The notes below the pieces were generated by a model that was given only the letters and a program-made list of their open reading frames with translations, did not search any database and was not told the DNA's origin. The translations under genes were made by a program, and so were the position numbers. Positions 15,203-23,845 of a DNA stretch of 29,376 bases are shown piece by piece (positions within the stretch are counted from its first letter, which is position 1; the number at the start of each line of letters is the position of its first letter). The DNA comes from an uncultured Clostridia bacterium (lineage in GTDB: Bacteria; Bacillota; Clostridia; Oscillospirales; Acutalibacteraceae), in the NCBI GenBank assembly GCA_937912175.1, contig CALDOU010000001.1:1-29376 (forward strand). Direction: 5' to 3'.

Positions 15203-16036
15203 TTGGCAATTAAAAATTATAAACCGACTACCCCTTCAAGACGTAATATGTCGGTTACCGATTATTCAGAATTATCAAAAAATGGTCCTGAAAAAAGTTT
15301 GTTGCTCCCTATGAACAAAAAAGCCGGACGCAACAGCTACGGCCGTATAACAGTTCGCCACAGAGGCGGTGGAAATCGTAGAAAATATCGTATAATTGAC
15401 TTTAAACGTCAAAAAACAGATGTTGTAGGTAAAGTTTTAACTTTAGAATACGATCCAAACCGTTCTTCTCATATTGCTCTTGTTGAATATGCAGATGGTG
15501 AAAAGAAATATATTATTGCTCCTCAAGGATTGACTGTGGGTCAAGAAATAATTGCAGGAGAAAATGCAGACATAAAAGTCGGTAATGCACTTCCGCTTAC
15601 CAGTATCCCCGTTGGTACATTTGTTCATAACGTGGAGTTATATCCGGGTAAAGGTGCGCAACTTGCCAGAGCGGCCGGAAACATGGCTCAACTTATGGCT
15701 AAGGAAGGCAAAATGGCATTATTAAGACTTCCTTCGGGAGAACTTAGAAATGTTCCCGCCGAATGTATGGCAACAATCGGTCAAGTAGGAAACATCGACC
15801 ATGAAAATGTAAAACTCGGTAAAGCCGGACGTAAACGTAATATGGGATGGAGACCTCAAGTCCGTGGTTCTGTAATGAATCCATGTGATCACCCACACGG
15901 CGGTGGTGAAGGTAAATCACCTGTCGGACGTCCAGGTCCTACTACACCTTGGGGCAAACCTGCTCTTGGATATAAGACCAGAGCTAAGAAAAAAGCTTCA
16001 AATAAGTACATTGTTAAACGCAGAAACAGTAAGTAA
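15203..16036 (+). CDS. rplB: 50S ribosomal protein L2
   Basis: Core 23S rRNA-binding protein needed for subunit association and peptidyl-transferase assembly. The length is 277 residues. It has the N-terminal SRRNMSVTDYSELSK, RHRGGGNRRKYRIIDFKR, and the conserved NPCDHPHGGGEGKSP with the His-Pro-His loop at 230-232. The start is TTG at 15203, 8 nt after AAGGAGAG. No in-frame ATG fits the family N-terminus better. Confidence 0.98.
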   Translation: MAIKNYKPTTPSRRNMSVTDYSELSKNGPEKSLLLPMNKKAGRNSYGRITVRHRGGGNRRKYRIIDFKRQKTDVVGKVLTLEYDPNRSSHIALVEYADGEKKYIIAPQGLTVGQEIIAGENADIKVGNALPLTSIPVGTFVHNVELYPGKGAQLARAAGNMAQLMAKEGKMALLRLPSGELRNVPAECMATIGQVGNIDHENVKLGKAGRKRNMGWRPQVRGSVMNPCDHPHGGGEGKSPVGRPGPTTPWGKPALGYKTRAKKKASNKYIVKRRNSK

Positions 16037-16058
16037 TTAGGGAAAGGAGATTGATATT

Positions 16059-16337
16059 GTGAGCAGAAGTTTGAAAAAAGCACCTTTTGTGCAACCGGCT
16101 CTTATGAAAAAAGTTGAAGATTTAAACAAGGCCGGTAAAAAGAATGTTATTAAAACATGGAGCAGATCATCAACAATTTTCCCTCAGTTTGTAGGACATA
16201 CTTTCGCTGTTCATGACGGACGTAAACATGTACCTGTTTATATAACTGAAGATATGGTTGGACATAAGCTTGGTGAATTTGCACCTACAAGAACCTTTAA
16301 AGGACATTCCGGTTCTAAAACAACAGCTAAAAAATAA
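16059..16337 (+). CDS. rpsS: 30S ribosomal protein S19
   Basis: Head protein next to the A-site tRNA and S13. It is 92 residues and begins MSRSLKKAPFV, with ARIKTWSR-type segment IKTWSRSSTIFPQFVGHT and the C-terminal EFAPTRTFKGHSG. The start is GTG after AAAGGAG (16042-16048). Confidence 0.98.
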   Translation: MSRSLKKAPFVQPALMKKVEDLNKAGKKNVIKTWSRSSTIFPQFVGHTFAVHDGRKHVPVYITEDMVGHKLGEFAPTRTFKGHSGSKTTAKK

Positions 16338-16359
16338 TGGGTGAAAGGAGTTGTAATTT

Positions 16360-16695
16360 ATGGAAGCTAAAGCTTATTTAAGATATGCCCGTATTTCACC
16401 CAGAAAAGTTTCTATAGTGTTGGATTTAATTAGAAACAAGCCGGTTGAATATGCTATGGCAGTTCTCGAAAATACTCCTAAATCAGCTTGTGAGTATCTT
16501 AAAAAATTGCTAAAATCAGCCATGGCAAATGCGGTGAACAATTATCAAATGGACGCATCTCGCCTTTATGTATCTGAATGTTTTGTTTGTCCGGGTCCGA
16601 TTCTTAAAAGAATTAGGCCGATGTCAAAAGGCAGAGCGTACAGAATAGAAAAAAGAAGCTCTCATGTTACTATAGTATTAAAGGAAAAAGATTAG
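16360..16695 (+). CDS. rplV: 50S ribosomal protein L22
   Basis: 23S rRNA-binding protein whose beta-hairpin lines the exit tunnel opposite L4. It is 111 residues: AKAYLRYARISPRKVSIVLD at the N-terminus and hairpin PILKRIRPMSKGRAYRIEKR near 79-98, with no unusual changes at the hairpin tip. AAAGGAG precedes ATG. Confidence 0.98.
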   Translation: MEAKAYLRYARISPRKVSIVLDLIRNKPVEYAMAVLENTPKSACEYLKKLLKSAMANAVNNYQMDASRLYVSECFVCPGPILKRIRPMSKGRAYRIEKRSSHVTIVLKEKD

Positions 16696-16713
16696 CAGAA
16701 AAGGAGGTTAACT

Positions 16714-17403
16714 ATGGGGCAAAAAGTAAATCCACACGGTTTTCGTGTAGGAATAATTAACAATTGGGATTCACGTTGGTTTGTTAAGAAAAAAGATTTT
16801 GCGGACGCTTTAGTTGAAGATCAGAAAATTCGTAAAGTTCTTCTTAAAAAATTAAAAGCTGCCGGAGTTCCGAAAATTGAAATCGAAAGAGATAATGCTA
16901 AAGTCCGAATTAACATTCATTGTGCTAAACCGGGTATAGTTATCGGTAAGGGCGGCACAGAAATAGAAAAATTAAAAGCTTTCTGTGAAAAATTAATTAA
17001 TAAACCTGTAGTTATCAATATAATTGAAATTAAAAATGCAGATATGAACGCAAAATTAGTAGCTGAAGGAATTGCTGCTCAGCTTGAAAAAAGAGTTTCT
17101 TTCAGACGTGCTCTTAAACAAGCAATGGGCCGTTCAATGAAAGCCGGAGCAAAAGGTATCAAAACTCAAGTTTCCGGAAGACTCGGCGGAGCAGAAATTG
17201 CGCGTACCGAACATTATCATGAAGGTACCATTCCGCTTCAAACAATCAGAGCAAATATTGATTACGGGTTTGCGGAAGCTGCTACAACTTATGGAATTAT
17301 CGGTGTTAAAGTTTGGATATATAAAGGTGAAATTTTAACCGGTTCCGTAAACAAAGAAGCAGTGAAAGGGGGCAATAAAGATGCTGTTGCCGAAAAGAAC
17401 TAA
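16714..17403 (+). CDS. rpsC: 30S ribosomal protein S3
   Basis: Head protein at the mRNA entry tunnel, with helicase activity together with S4 and S5. It is 229 residues, starting MGQKVNPHGFRVGI. It has a type II KH domain with GIVIGKGG at 74-81, and SGRLGGAEIARTEHYHEG in the C-terminal domain. The last 23 nt overlap rplP, which implies translational coupling. Confidence 0.98.
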   Translation: MGQKVNPHGFRVGIINNWDSRWFVKKKDFADALVEDQKIRKVLLKKLKAAGVPKIEIERDNAKVRINIHCAKPGIVIGKGGTEIEKLKAFCEKLINKPVVINIIEIKNADMNAKLVAEGIAAQLEKRVSFRRALKQAMGRSMKAGAKGIKTQVSGRLGGAEIARTEHYHEGTIPLQTIRANIDYGFAEAATTYGIIGVKVWIYKGEILTGSVNKEAVKGGNKDAVAEKN

Positions 17404-17806
17404 ACACAGAAAACAACATCGAGGAAGAATGACCGGTACTGCAATCAGAGGCAGTAAAGTTTCTAACGGTGAATTTGGATTGCAAGCTTTAGAGCCCGCT
17501 TGGATTACTTCAAACCAAATCGAAGCTGCTCGTGTAGCTATGACAAGATTTTGTAAAAGAGCCGGTAAAGTTTGGATAAAAATATTCCCTGATAAACCGG
17601 TATCCAAAAAACCCGCTGAAACTCGTATGGGTAAAGGTAAAGGCTCTCCTGAATTTTGGGTAGCTGTTGTAAAACCCGGCAGAATTATGTTTGAAATCGG
17701 AGAAATTTCCGAAGAAACCGCAAGAGAAGCTATGAGATTGGCATCTAATAAGTTGCCGATTAAATGCAAATTTGTAAAAAAGCAAGAAACGGATGGTGAG
17801 GTGTAA
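17381..17806 (+). CDS. rplP: 50S ribosomal protein L16
   Basis: Protein at the A-site tRNA elbow and a late assembly factor. It is 141 residues beginning MLLPKRTKHRKQHRGRM, with GSKVSNGEFGLQALEPAWIT and KPAETRMGKGKGSPEFWVAV. The ATG lies inside rpsC (23-nt overlap) after AAAGGGGG (17366-17373). The stop overlaps the rpmC start (TAATG). Confidence 0.98.
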   Translation: MLLPKRTKHRKQHRGRMTGTAIRGSKVSNGEFGLQALEPAWITSNQIEAARVAMTRFCKRAGKVWIKIFPDKPVSKKPAETRMGKGKGSPEFWVAVVKPGRIMFEIGEISEETAREAMRLASNKLPIKCKFVKKQETDGEV

Positions 17807-18012
17807 TGAAGATTTCAGAAATCAAAAAATTGACTAATGAAGATCTCAATAATAAACTCAAAGACCTTAAATCCGAACTTTTTAATCTTAGATTTCAACT
17901 TGCAGTAAATCAACTGGAAAATCCTATGCGTATTAAGGCGGTAAGAAAAGATATAGCAAGAGTTCAAACAGTTCTTCGTGAGCGTGAGCTTAGCGAAACT
18001 GCGAAAGCTTAA
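17806..18012 (+). CDS. rpmC: 50S ribosomal protein L29
   Basis: Two-helix protein near the tunnel exit that helps bind SRP and trigger factor. It is 68 residues: MKISEIKKLTNEDLNNKLKD, then the conserved ELFNLRFQLAVNQLENPMRI and KAVRKDIARVQTVLRER. GAGGTG (17799-17803) overlaps the rplP stop, so the two genes are coupled. Confidence 0.97.
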   Translation: MKISEIKKLTNEDLNNKLKDLKSELFNLRFQLAVNQLENPMRIKAVRKDIARVQTVLRERELSETAKA

Positions 18013-18029
18013 CGGAAGGAGGAAATGTT

Positions 18030-18296
18030 GTGAGCGAAATGATAGAAAGAAATATCAGAAAAGTGAAAGTCGGTAAAGTTGTTAGTGACAAAATGGATAA
18101 AACCATAGTTGTTGCAGTGGAAGACAGCGTTAAACATTCACTTTATAAAAAAGTCGTAAAACATACTATAAAGTTAAAAGCCCATGATGAAAACAATGAG
18201 TGCGGAATAGGTGACCGTGTTGAAGTTATGGAAACAAGACCTCTTTCTAAAGATAAAAGATGGAGACTTGTAAAAATCATTGAAAAAGCAAAATAA
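18030..18296 (+). CDS. rpsQ: 30S ribosomal protein S17
   Basis: OB-fold primary 16S rRNA-binding protein. It is 88 residues with KVKVGKVVSDKMDKTIVV and GIGDRVEVMETRPLSKDKRW. The start is GTG 18030 after GGAAGGAGG. It ends the S10 group; 57 nt, with the rplN SD, separate it from the spc group. Confidence 0.97.
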   Translation: MSEMIERNIRKVKVGKVVSDKMDKTIVVAVEDSVKHSLYKKVVKHTIKLKAHDENNECGIGDRVEVMETRPLSKDKRWRLVKIIEKAK

Positions 18297-18353
18297 TTTA
18301 AGATTAACGGTTTAGGTAAAAAATAATTTATTCGATTAGGAGGAGGGTTTACT

Positions 18354-18722
18354 GTGATACAGCCTCAAACTCGTTTAAAAGTTGGAGATAACACCGGTGC
18401 AAAAGAAATTATGTGCATTCGTGTTTTAGGCGGAACCGGTAGAAAATATGCCGGTATAGGTGATGTGGTAGTTGCTTCTGTCAAAAAAGCATCACCCGGT
18501 GGCGTTGTTAAAAAGGGCGACGTCGTAAAAGCTGTAGTTGTTCGTTCGGTTAGTAAGAAGCGCCGTGATGACGGTTCATATATTAGCTTTGATGAAAATT
18601 CAGCTGTTATAATTAAAGAAGACAAAACTCCGAAAGGTACTCGTATTTTTGGACCTGTTGCAAGAGAATTGCGTGATAACGGATATACCAAAATAATGAG
18701 TCTTGCTCCGGAAGTTTTATAA
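18354..18722 (+). CDS. rplN: 50S ribosomal protein L14
   Basis: Subunit-interface protein and the binding site of the silencing factor RsfS. It is 122 residues beginning MIQPQTRLKVGDNTGAKEIM, with RVLGGTGRKYAGIGD and the C-terminal RIFGPVARELRDNGYTKIMS. The start is GTG, 7 nt after AGGAGGAGGG. It is the first gene of the spc group. No clear promoter is seen in the short gap, so read-through from the S10 group is likely. Confidence 0.98.
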   Translation: MIQPQTRLKVGDNTGAKEIMCIRVLGGTGRKYAGIGDVVVASVKKASPGGVVKKGDVVKAVVVRSVSKKRRDDGSYISFDENSAVIIKEDKTPKGTRIFGPVARELRDNGYTKIMSLAPEVL

Positions 18723-18738
18723 CAGGAGGTGTTTACTG

Positions 18739-19095
18739 TTGTTTAAAAAGAGTTATAACAAAGCAACTCGTGCCAGCGGCGGAAAAGTTCATGTTAAAAC
18801 CGGTGATACAGTTGTAGTGTTAAGCGGAAAAGACCGCGGAAAACAAGGAAAAGTTGTTGCAGTCAGCCCAAAAGAAAACAAGCTGATTGTTGAAGGCGTT
18901 AATATTGTTTCAAAACATGTTAAGCCCCGCAAAGCCGGTCAGGAGGGCGGAATAGTTAAAACCGAAGGAGCTATGTATGCTTCCAAAGTTCAATTAGTGT
19001 GCTCTCATTGCGGTAAACGTACACGTATCGCTCATAAATTAATGGACGATGGTAAGAAAAAACGTAGCTGTAAAAAATGCGGTGAAGTACTGTAA
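18739..19095 (+). CDS. rplX: 50S ribosomal protein L24, zinc-ribbon form
   Basis: Assembly-initiating KOW-domain protein. From TTG 18739, 8 nt after AGGAGGTG, it has 118 residues. The KOW motif is KTGDTVVVLSGKDRGKQGKV (20-39). The C-terminal part has two CxxC knuckles (Cys88, Cys91, Cys111, Cys114), a likely zinc ribbon that B. subtilis L24 lacks. A longer frame from 18703 overlaps rplN and has no SD, so it is not used. Confidence 0.97.
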   Translation: MFKKSYNKATRASGGKVHVKTGDTVVVLSGKDRGKQGKVVAVSPKENKLIVEGVNIVSKHVKPRKAGQEGGIVKTEGAMYASKVQLVCSHCGKRTRIAHKLMDDGKKKRSCKKCGEVL

Positions 19096-19106
19096 GGAGG
19101 ATATAA

Positions 19107-19646
19107 ATGGCAAGATTAAAAGAACTTTATAAAGAAAAAGTTGCCTCTGCGCTTCAAGAAAAATTCAAATATTCCAATGTTATGGAAATTCCTAAGATTG
19201 AAAAAATCGTAATTAATGTTGGTGCCGGTGAAGCAAAAGACAACTCTAAAGTTATTAGTTCAATTCTTGAAGATTTATCAATTATTACAGGTCAAAAACC
19301 TGTCGTATGTACGGCTAGAAAATCAGTTGCAAACTTTAAAATTCGTGAAGGCATGAAAATCGGTGCCAAAGTGACTCTTCGTGGCGATAAAATGTACGAA
19401 TTTTTAGATAGATTTTTTAACTTAGCTCTTCCTCAAGTAAGAGATTTCCGAGGCATTAGCCCCAAATCTTTTGACGGAAAAGGAAATTATAATATGGGCG
19501 TTAAAGAACAACTAATTTTCCCGGAAATTGAATATGATAAAATTGATAAAATCAGAGGAATGGATATCTCTATTTCAACAACTGCCAAAACAGATGATGA
19601 AGCAAGAGAACTTTTAAAATTAATGGGTGCACCATTTGCAAAATAA
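19107..19646 (+). CDS. rplE: 50S ribosomal protein L5
   Basis: 5S rRNA-binding protein of the central protuberance that contacts P-site tRNA and S13. It is 179 residues with MARLKELYKEKV, KIEKIVINVGAGEAK, KPVVCTARKSVANFKIREG and RDFRGISPKSFDGKGNYNMG. AAGGAGG precedes ATG by 7 nt. Confidence 0.98.
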   Translation: MARLKELYKEKVASALQEKFKYSNVMEIPKIEKIVINVGAGEAKDNSKVISSILEDLSIITGQKPVVCTARKSVANFKIREGMKIGAKVTLRGDKMYEFLDRFFNLALPQVRDFRGISPKSFDGKGNYNMGVKEQLIFPEIEYDKIDKIRGMDISISTTAKTDDEARELLKLMGAPFAK

Positions 19647-19658
19647 GGAGGGATTACT

Positions 19659-19844
19659 GTGGCTAAAACATCACAAAAAGTAAGACAAAGTAGACCGCAA
19701 AAATTTTCTACTCGTGAATATTCCAGATGCAAACTCTGCGGTAGGCCGCATGGGTACCTTCGCAAATTTGGTATATGCCGTATTTGTTTTAGGGAACTTG
19801 CATATAAAGGAGAAATTCCCGGCGTAAGAAAAGCAAGCTGGTAA
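19659..19844 (+). CDS. rpsN: 30S ribosomal protein S14, zinc-binding type
   Basis: Short (61 residues) S14 of the zinc-containing type, with Cys24, Cys27, Cys40 and Cys43 in two CxxC motifs and the conserved C-terminal GEIPGVRKASW. This C+ form is typical of Firmicutes. The start is GTG after AAGGAGGG. Confidence 0.98.
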   Translation: MAKTSQKVRQSRPQKFSTREYSRCKLCGRPHGYLRKFGICRICFRELAYKGEIPGVRKASW

Positions 19845-19870
19845 AACCAAGCAAAGGAGGTAAATGATTT

Positions 19871-20269
19871 ATGCAAATCACCGATACAATCGCAGATTTA
19901 CTTACAAGAATTCGTAATGCAATATCTGCAAAGCACGAAACAGTGGAAATTCCTGCTTCAAATATGAAAAAATCAATTGTTCAGATTTTATTTGATGAAG
20001 GATATATTAAAAAATTCACTGTATCTGATGACGGAAAACAAGGAATGATAAAGATTTTCCTTAAGTATACAGATGATAAAAAATCAGTAATTACAGGACT
20101 TAAAAGAGTTTCAAAACCGGGTCTTAGAGTTTACAGCAATGTGGAAGATATGCCTAAAGTTATTAAAGGATTAGGAATTGCAATAGTTTCTACTTCTAAA
20201 GGTATTATGACCGACCGCAGAGCTCGTAAAGAAAACGTTGGTGGCGAAGTACTCGCATTTATTTGGTAA
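19871..20269 (+). CDS. rpsH: 30S ribosomal protein S8
   Basis: Platform protein that binds 16S helix 21; in E. coli it represses the spc operon by binding near rplE. It is 132 residues: ITDTIADLLTRIRNA at the N-terminus, with the C-terminal VSTSKGIMTDRRARKENVGG and EVLAFIW. AAAGGAGG precedes ATG. No S8-site mimic was identified by eye near rplE. Confidence 0.98.
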   Translation: MQITDTIADLLTRIRNAISAKHETVEIPASNMKKSIVQILFDEGYIKKFTVSDDGKQGMIKIFLKYTDDKKSVITGLKRVSKPGLRVYSNVEDMPKVIKGLGIAIVSTSKGIMTDRRARKENVGGEVLAFIW

Positions 20270-20284
20270 AGGGGGGACACTTAA

Positions 20285-20821
20285 ATGTCCAGAATTGGAA
20301 GAAAACCTATAAATATTCCCGCCGGGGTTGAAGCAAGTTTTAACGACGGCGTAATTACAGTTAAAGGTTCTAAAGGTACACTTACTCAAAAAGTTCATCC
20401 CAATATGAAAGTTGAGATTAATGACGGAGTAATTACTGTTATAAGACCTAATGACTTAAAACAAAACAGAGCGCTTCATGGTCTTACTCGTTCTCTTATC
20501 AATAATATGGTAGAAGGAGTATCCAATGGATTTAAAAAAGAACTTGAAGTAAACGGTGTTGGATATCGTGTTCAAAAACAAGGAAGCAATCTTGTAATGA
20601 ATTTAGGATATTCCCATCAAGTTATTGTTCCTGAAATTGAAGGAATTAAAACTGAAGCTCAGGGTAACAGGATTACTGTTATCGGACCTGATAAACAAAA
20701 AGTAGGACAATTTGCAGCGGAAATTCGCGAAAAACGTCCGCCTGAACCATATAAAGGTAAGGGAATTAAATATGTAGATGAAGTAATTCGTCGCAAAGAA
20801 GGAAAAACCGGTAAAAAATAA
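20285..20821 (+). CDS. rplF: 50S ribosomal protein L6
   Basis: Protein at the GTPase-associated region near the sarcin-ricin loop. It has 178 residues and two L6 domains: MSRIGRKPINIPAGVEA at the start, and KRPPEPYKGKGIKYVDE in the second. AAAGGGGGG precedes ATG. Confidence 0.98.
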   Translation: MSRIGRKPINIPAGVEASFNDGVITVKGSKGTLTQKVHPNMKVEINDGVITVIRPNDLKQNRALHGLTRSLINNMVEGVSNGFKKELEVNGVGYRVQKQGSNLVMNLGYSHQVIVPEIEGIKTEAQGNRITVIGPDKQKVGQFAAEIREKRPPEPYKGKGIKYVDEVIRRKEGKTGKK

Positions 20822-20839
20822 TTAGGAGTGTGAATCAGC

Positions 20840-21199
20840 ATGGTAAACAAGGCAGATAAAAATTTGGCCCGTTTAAAACGCCACAAAAGAGTGCGCGGTA
20901 AAATTTCGGGTACGGCTACTTGTCCCCGCATGAATGTGTTCCGCTCCAGGAGCAACATTTATGCTCAAGTTATTGACGATATTGCAGGAACAACTTTAGT
21001 TTCCGCTTCTTCTTTAGACAAAGAAATTGAAGGTTACGGCGGAAATAAAGAAGCTGCAAGAAAAGTTGGTATACTTATTGCAAAACGTGCATTGGAAAAG
21101 AAAATAGAAAATGTCGTTTTTGATCGTGGAGGATATCTTTTCCACGGACGCGTTAAAGAATTAGCAGAAGGCGCCAGAGAAGGCGGATTGAAATTTTAA
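20840..21199 (+). CDS. rplR: 50S ribosomal protein L18
   Basis: 5S rRNA-binding protein of the central protuberance, partner of L5. It is 119 residues: a basic N-terminus (RLKRHKRVRGKI), PRMNVFRSRSNIYAQVIDD, and the C-terminal VFDRGGYLFHGRVKELAEGA. TTAGGAGTG precedes ATG. Confidence 0.98.
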   Translation: MVNKADKNLARLKRHKRVRGKISGTATCPRMNVFRSRSNIYAQVIDDIAGTTLVSASSLDKEIEGYGGNKEAARKVGILIAKRALEKKIENVVFDRGGYLFHGRVKELAEGAREGGLKF

Positions 21200-21221
21200 A
21201 AGATAAGGGAGGGAAAGACTT

Positions 21222-21722
21222 TTGGCTAGAATAGATGGTTCAGTACTTGACTTAAAAGAAAAGTTAGTTGCTATAAACAGAGTATCTAAAACCGTAAAAG
21301 GTGGACGTATCTTCAAGTTTGCCGCATTAATGGTTGTTGGAGATGGAAACGGAACTGTTGGATTTGGTATGGGTAAATCCGGAGAAGTCCCGGACGCTAT
21401 AAGAAAAGGAATTGAAGATGCCAAGAAAAATCTTATAAAAGTTCCTTTAAAAGGTAATACTATTCCTCATGAAATTATTGGAGAATTTGGAGCCGGAAGA
21501 GTTCTTATGAAACCTGCTGCTCCCGGTACCGGAGTTATCGCCGGCGGACCTGTTCGTGCGGTGGTTGAATCTGCGGGAATAAAGGATATTCGTACAAAAG
21601 CTCTTCGTTCAAATAATCCGTGTAACGTAGTAAGGGCTACTATTGAAGGATTAAAAGCTTTGCGTAATGCTGAAGAAGTTGCAAATATTCGCGGAAAAAC
21701 AGCTAAAGAAATTTTAAAATAG
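21222..21722 (+). CDS. rpsE: 30S ribosomal protein S5
   Basis: Decoding-fidelity protein and the classic site of spectinomycin resistance. It is 166 residues: RVSKTVKGGRIFKFAALMVV in the N-terminal dsRBD-like part, GDGNGTVGFGMGKSGEVPDA, and AGIKDIRTKALRSNNPCNVV in the C-terminal part. The start is TTG at 21222 after GGGAGGG. Confidence 0.98.
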   Translation: MARIDGSVLDLKEKLVAINRVSKTVKGGRIFKFAALMVVGDGNGTVGFGMGKSGEVPDAIRKGIEDAKKNLIKVPLKGNTIPHEIIGEFGAGRVLMKPAAPGTGVIAGGPVRAVVESAGIKDIRTKALRSNNPCNVVRATIEGLKALRNAEEVANIRGKTAKEILK

Positions 21723-21737
21723 GAGGTCGGCTTTATA

Positions 21738-21917
21738 ATGGCAAATTTAAAAATAACACTTAAAAAAAGTTTAGCCGGCCGCTTAAAAAAACAAATTGCG
21801 ACCGCTGAATCTTTGGGTCTCAGAAGAATTAATGACACATCCGTTCAACCTGATAACGAAGCGACTAAAGGTAAACTTCGTGCCATAGGTTTTGCGGTGA
21901 AAGTAGAAGAATGTTAA
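21738..21917 (+). CDS. rpmD: 50S ribosomal protein L30
   Basis: Small (59-residue) L30. The protein begins MANLKITLKKSLAGRL, has ATAESLGLRRIND and ends GFAVKVEEC. AGGAGG (21722-21727) overlaps the rpsE stop, with ATG at 21738. Its place between rpsE and rplO is standard. Confidence 0.95.
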   Translation: MANLKITLKKSLAGRLKKQIATAESLGLRRINDTSVQPDNEATKGKLRAIGFAVKVEEC

Positions 21918-21936
21918 TAAATACTTCAAAATGTCA

Positions 21937-21965
21937 TTGTTTAAGATGATTTTATTTGATATAAT
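21937..21965 (+). promoter_or_regulatory. internal promoter before rplO-secY
   Basis: TTGTTT (21937-21942) and a perfect TATAAT (21960-21965) are 17 nt apart, in the 101-nt gap between rpmD and rplO, the longest gap in the spc group. It could raise expression of rplO-secY-adk-map independently. Confidence 0.6.
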
Positions 21966-22018
21966 AATCATTTAGAGTAAATCTATTTTGGTATTAAAGA
22001 TTGTAGGAGGTGAAGTAA

Positions 22019-22459
22019 ATGGAATTACAAGACTTAGTGTCCGTTAAAGGTTCTAAAAAGGCTCCTAAACGTGTTGGCCGTGGCCATGGATCGGGTTGGG
22101 GAAAAACCGCCGGTAAAGGTCATAAAGGTCAAAACGCGAGATCCGGTGGTGGTGTTCGTCCCGGATTTGAAGGTGGCCAAATGCCGCTTCAAAGAAGAAT
22201 TCCAAAAAGAGGTTTTAACAACATTTTTGCTAAAAAAGTTATAGCTATTAATGTCAGTGACCTTGAAAAATTTGCTGAAGGTTCTGTTGTAGATGCCGAT
22301 GGTCTTATTAACGCAGGACTGGTAAAACGTAATTTTGATAAAATTAAAATTTTAGGAAATGGAAGTCTTACTAAAAATTTAACAGTTAAGGCACAGATGT
22401 TTTCAAAATCTGCAATTGAAAAAATTCAAGCTGTAGGCGGGAAGGCAGAGGTGATCTAG
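22019..22459 (+). CDS. rplO: 50S ribosomal protein L15
   Basis: Late-assembly 23S rRNA-binding protein. It is 146 residues: KRVGRGHGSGWGKTAGKGHK, SGGGVRPGFEGGQMPLQRR, and a C-terminal globular part. AGGAGGTG precedes ATG by 6 nt. Its stop is 1 nt from the secY start, so the two are coupled. Confidence 0.98.
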   Translation: MELQDLVSVKGSKKAPKRVGRGHGSGWGKTAGKGHKGQNARSGGGVRPGFEGGQMPLQRRIPKRGFNNIFAKKVIAINVSDLEKFAEGSVVDADGLINAGLVKRNFDKIKILGNGSLTKNLTVKAQMFSKSAIEKIQAVGGKAEVI

Positions 22460-22460
22460 G

Positions 22461-23786
22461 TTGATTAGAACATTAATAAATTCTTGGAAAGTACCTGAAT
22501 TAAGAAAAAAATTATTATTTACCATTTTTATTATAGTGATTTTTAGAATAGGCTCAGTAATACCTGTACCGTTTTTAAATGTTGAAGCTTTAGCAGGCAT
22601 GATGAACAGTTTAGGCGAAAGCGGAGCAATTTTGGCTTATTTGGATACCCTTTCCGGTGGTGCTTTTGCTCAAGCAACGTTGTTTGCAATGTCGGTTTCT
22701 CCTTATATTAATGCATCAATTATAATGCAGTTGATGACTGTTGCATTGCCTTACTTGGAATCTTTGCAAAAAGAAGGGGAAGAAGGCAGAAAAAAACTTA
22801 CTGCCATCACTCGTTATCTTACGATATTTCTTGGGTTAATGCAGGGAACCGCATTTTATCTTTATCTTAGAAGCGGAAGCTATGCCGGTCAATCTATTGT
22901 AAGGTATACAGAAGGTTTTGCCGGAACTTTTGCGGCAATAGTAATAATATTATCTTTTACCGCAGGTACTGCGCTTATGATGTGGCTTGGAGAACAAGTT
23001 AACGTAAAAGGTGTGGGCAACGGAATATCAATATTAATGTTTGCGGGTATAGTTTCAAGAATGCCGAGTTTAATTACTAAATTGGTTGCTTACTTTAGCG
23101 TTGCGGTTGAAAATCCAACTACTTACGGTCAATATTATGTGTTTGTGCCGTTGTTTGTAATTATGTTCTTATTCATGATGTGGATAATTGTATTTATGAA
23201 TGATGCAGAGCGCCGGGTCCCAATACAATATGCTCAGCGTGTTGTGGGAAGAAAAATGTATGCCGGTCAAAGTAGCCATATTCCGCTTAAAGTAGGAATT
23301 TCCGGTGTTATGCCAATAATTTTTGCTACATCAATTTTGGCAATACCAAATTTCATTAACTTTTTTGCTCGTCCTACGGGAATTTGGAAGACTATTTTAG
23401 ATTCACTTTCAATAAACGGTATCGTTTATACAATTGTCTATTTCTTCCTTATCATTATGTTTGCATATTTCTATGTTTCGATTACATATAATCCGATAGA
23501 AATGGCAAACAATTTACGTCAAAGCAATGGTGCGATTCCGGGAATAAGACCAGGTAAACCTACTTCGGATTATTTTGCCAAAGTGCTTTCAAAAGTAACA
23601 TTTTTGGGAGCGTTGTTTTTGGCTTTGATAGCTTTATTGCCGATAGGCTTTTCAGCCGGCACCGGAATGCACAATCTTTCAATGGGCGGTACGTCTATTA
23701 TAATTATGGTTGGTGTTGCTCTTGAAACAGTTAAACAAATGGAATCTCAGCTTATGATGAGACATTACAAAGGATTTTTAGATTAA
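22461..23786 (+). CDS. secY: protein translocase subunit SecY
   Basis: Channel-forming subunit of the SecYEG translocon in the cytoplasmic membrane. It has 441 residues and ten hydrophobic spans, beginning MIRTLINSWKVPELRKKLLF. Signatures are RIGSVIPVPF with the plug region after it, SPYINASIIMQLMTVALP in TM2, and the cytosolic loop RRVPIQYAQRVVGRKMYAGQ. Start TTG 22461 is 1 nt after the rplO stop, with GAGGTGAT (22447-22454) as SD. Confidence 0.98.
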   Translation: MIRTLINSWKVPELRKKLLFTIFIIVIFRIGSVIPVPFLNVEALAGMMNSLGESGAILAYLDTLSGGAFAQATLFAMSVSPYINASIIMQLMTVALPYLESLQKEGEEGRKKLTAITRYLTIFLGLMQGTAFYLYLRSGSYAGQSIVRYTEGFAGTFAAIVIILSFTAGTALMMWLGEQVNVKGVGNGISILMFAGIVSRMPSLITKLVAYFSVAVENPTTYGQYYVFVPLFVIMFLFMMWIIVFMNDAERRVPIQYAQRVVGRKMYAGQSSHIPLKVGISGVMPIIFATSILAIPNFINFFARPTGIWKTILDSLSINGIVYTIVYFFLIIMFAYFYVSITYNPIEMANNLRQSNGAIPGIRPGKPTSDYFAKVLSKVTFLGALFLALIALLPIGFSAGTGMHNLSMGGTSIIIMVGVALETVKQMESQLMMRHYKGFLD

Positions 23787-23845
23787 AAATTTATATAGGA
23801 TATTTTTCGTCTGAAATTTGTTAGATTTTAAAAGGAGTTTTGATA

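Noticed and set aside
17335..17769. 144-residue minus-strand frame over rpsC/rplP
   Set aside because: It is an antisense shadow of conserved ribosomal genes with no SD and no recognisable protein.
18703..18738. Longer start for rplX (TTG 18703)
   Set aside because: It overlaps the rplN end, has no SD and adds a non-L24 N-terminus. TTG 18739 follows AGGAGGTG at 8 nt.
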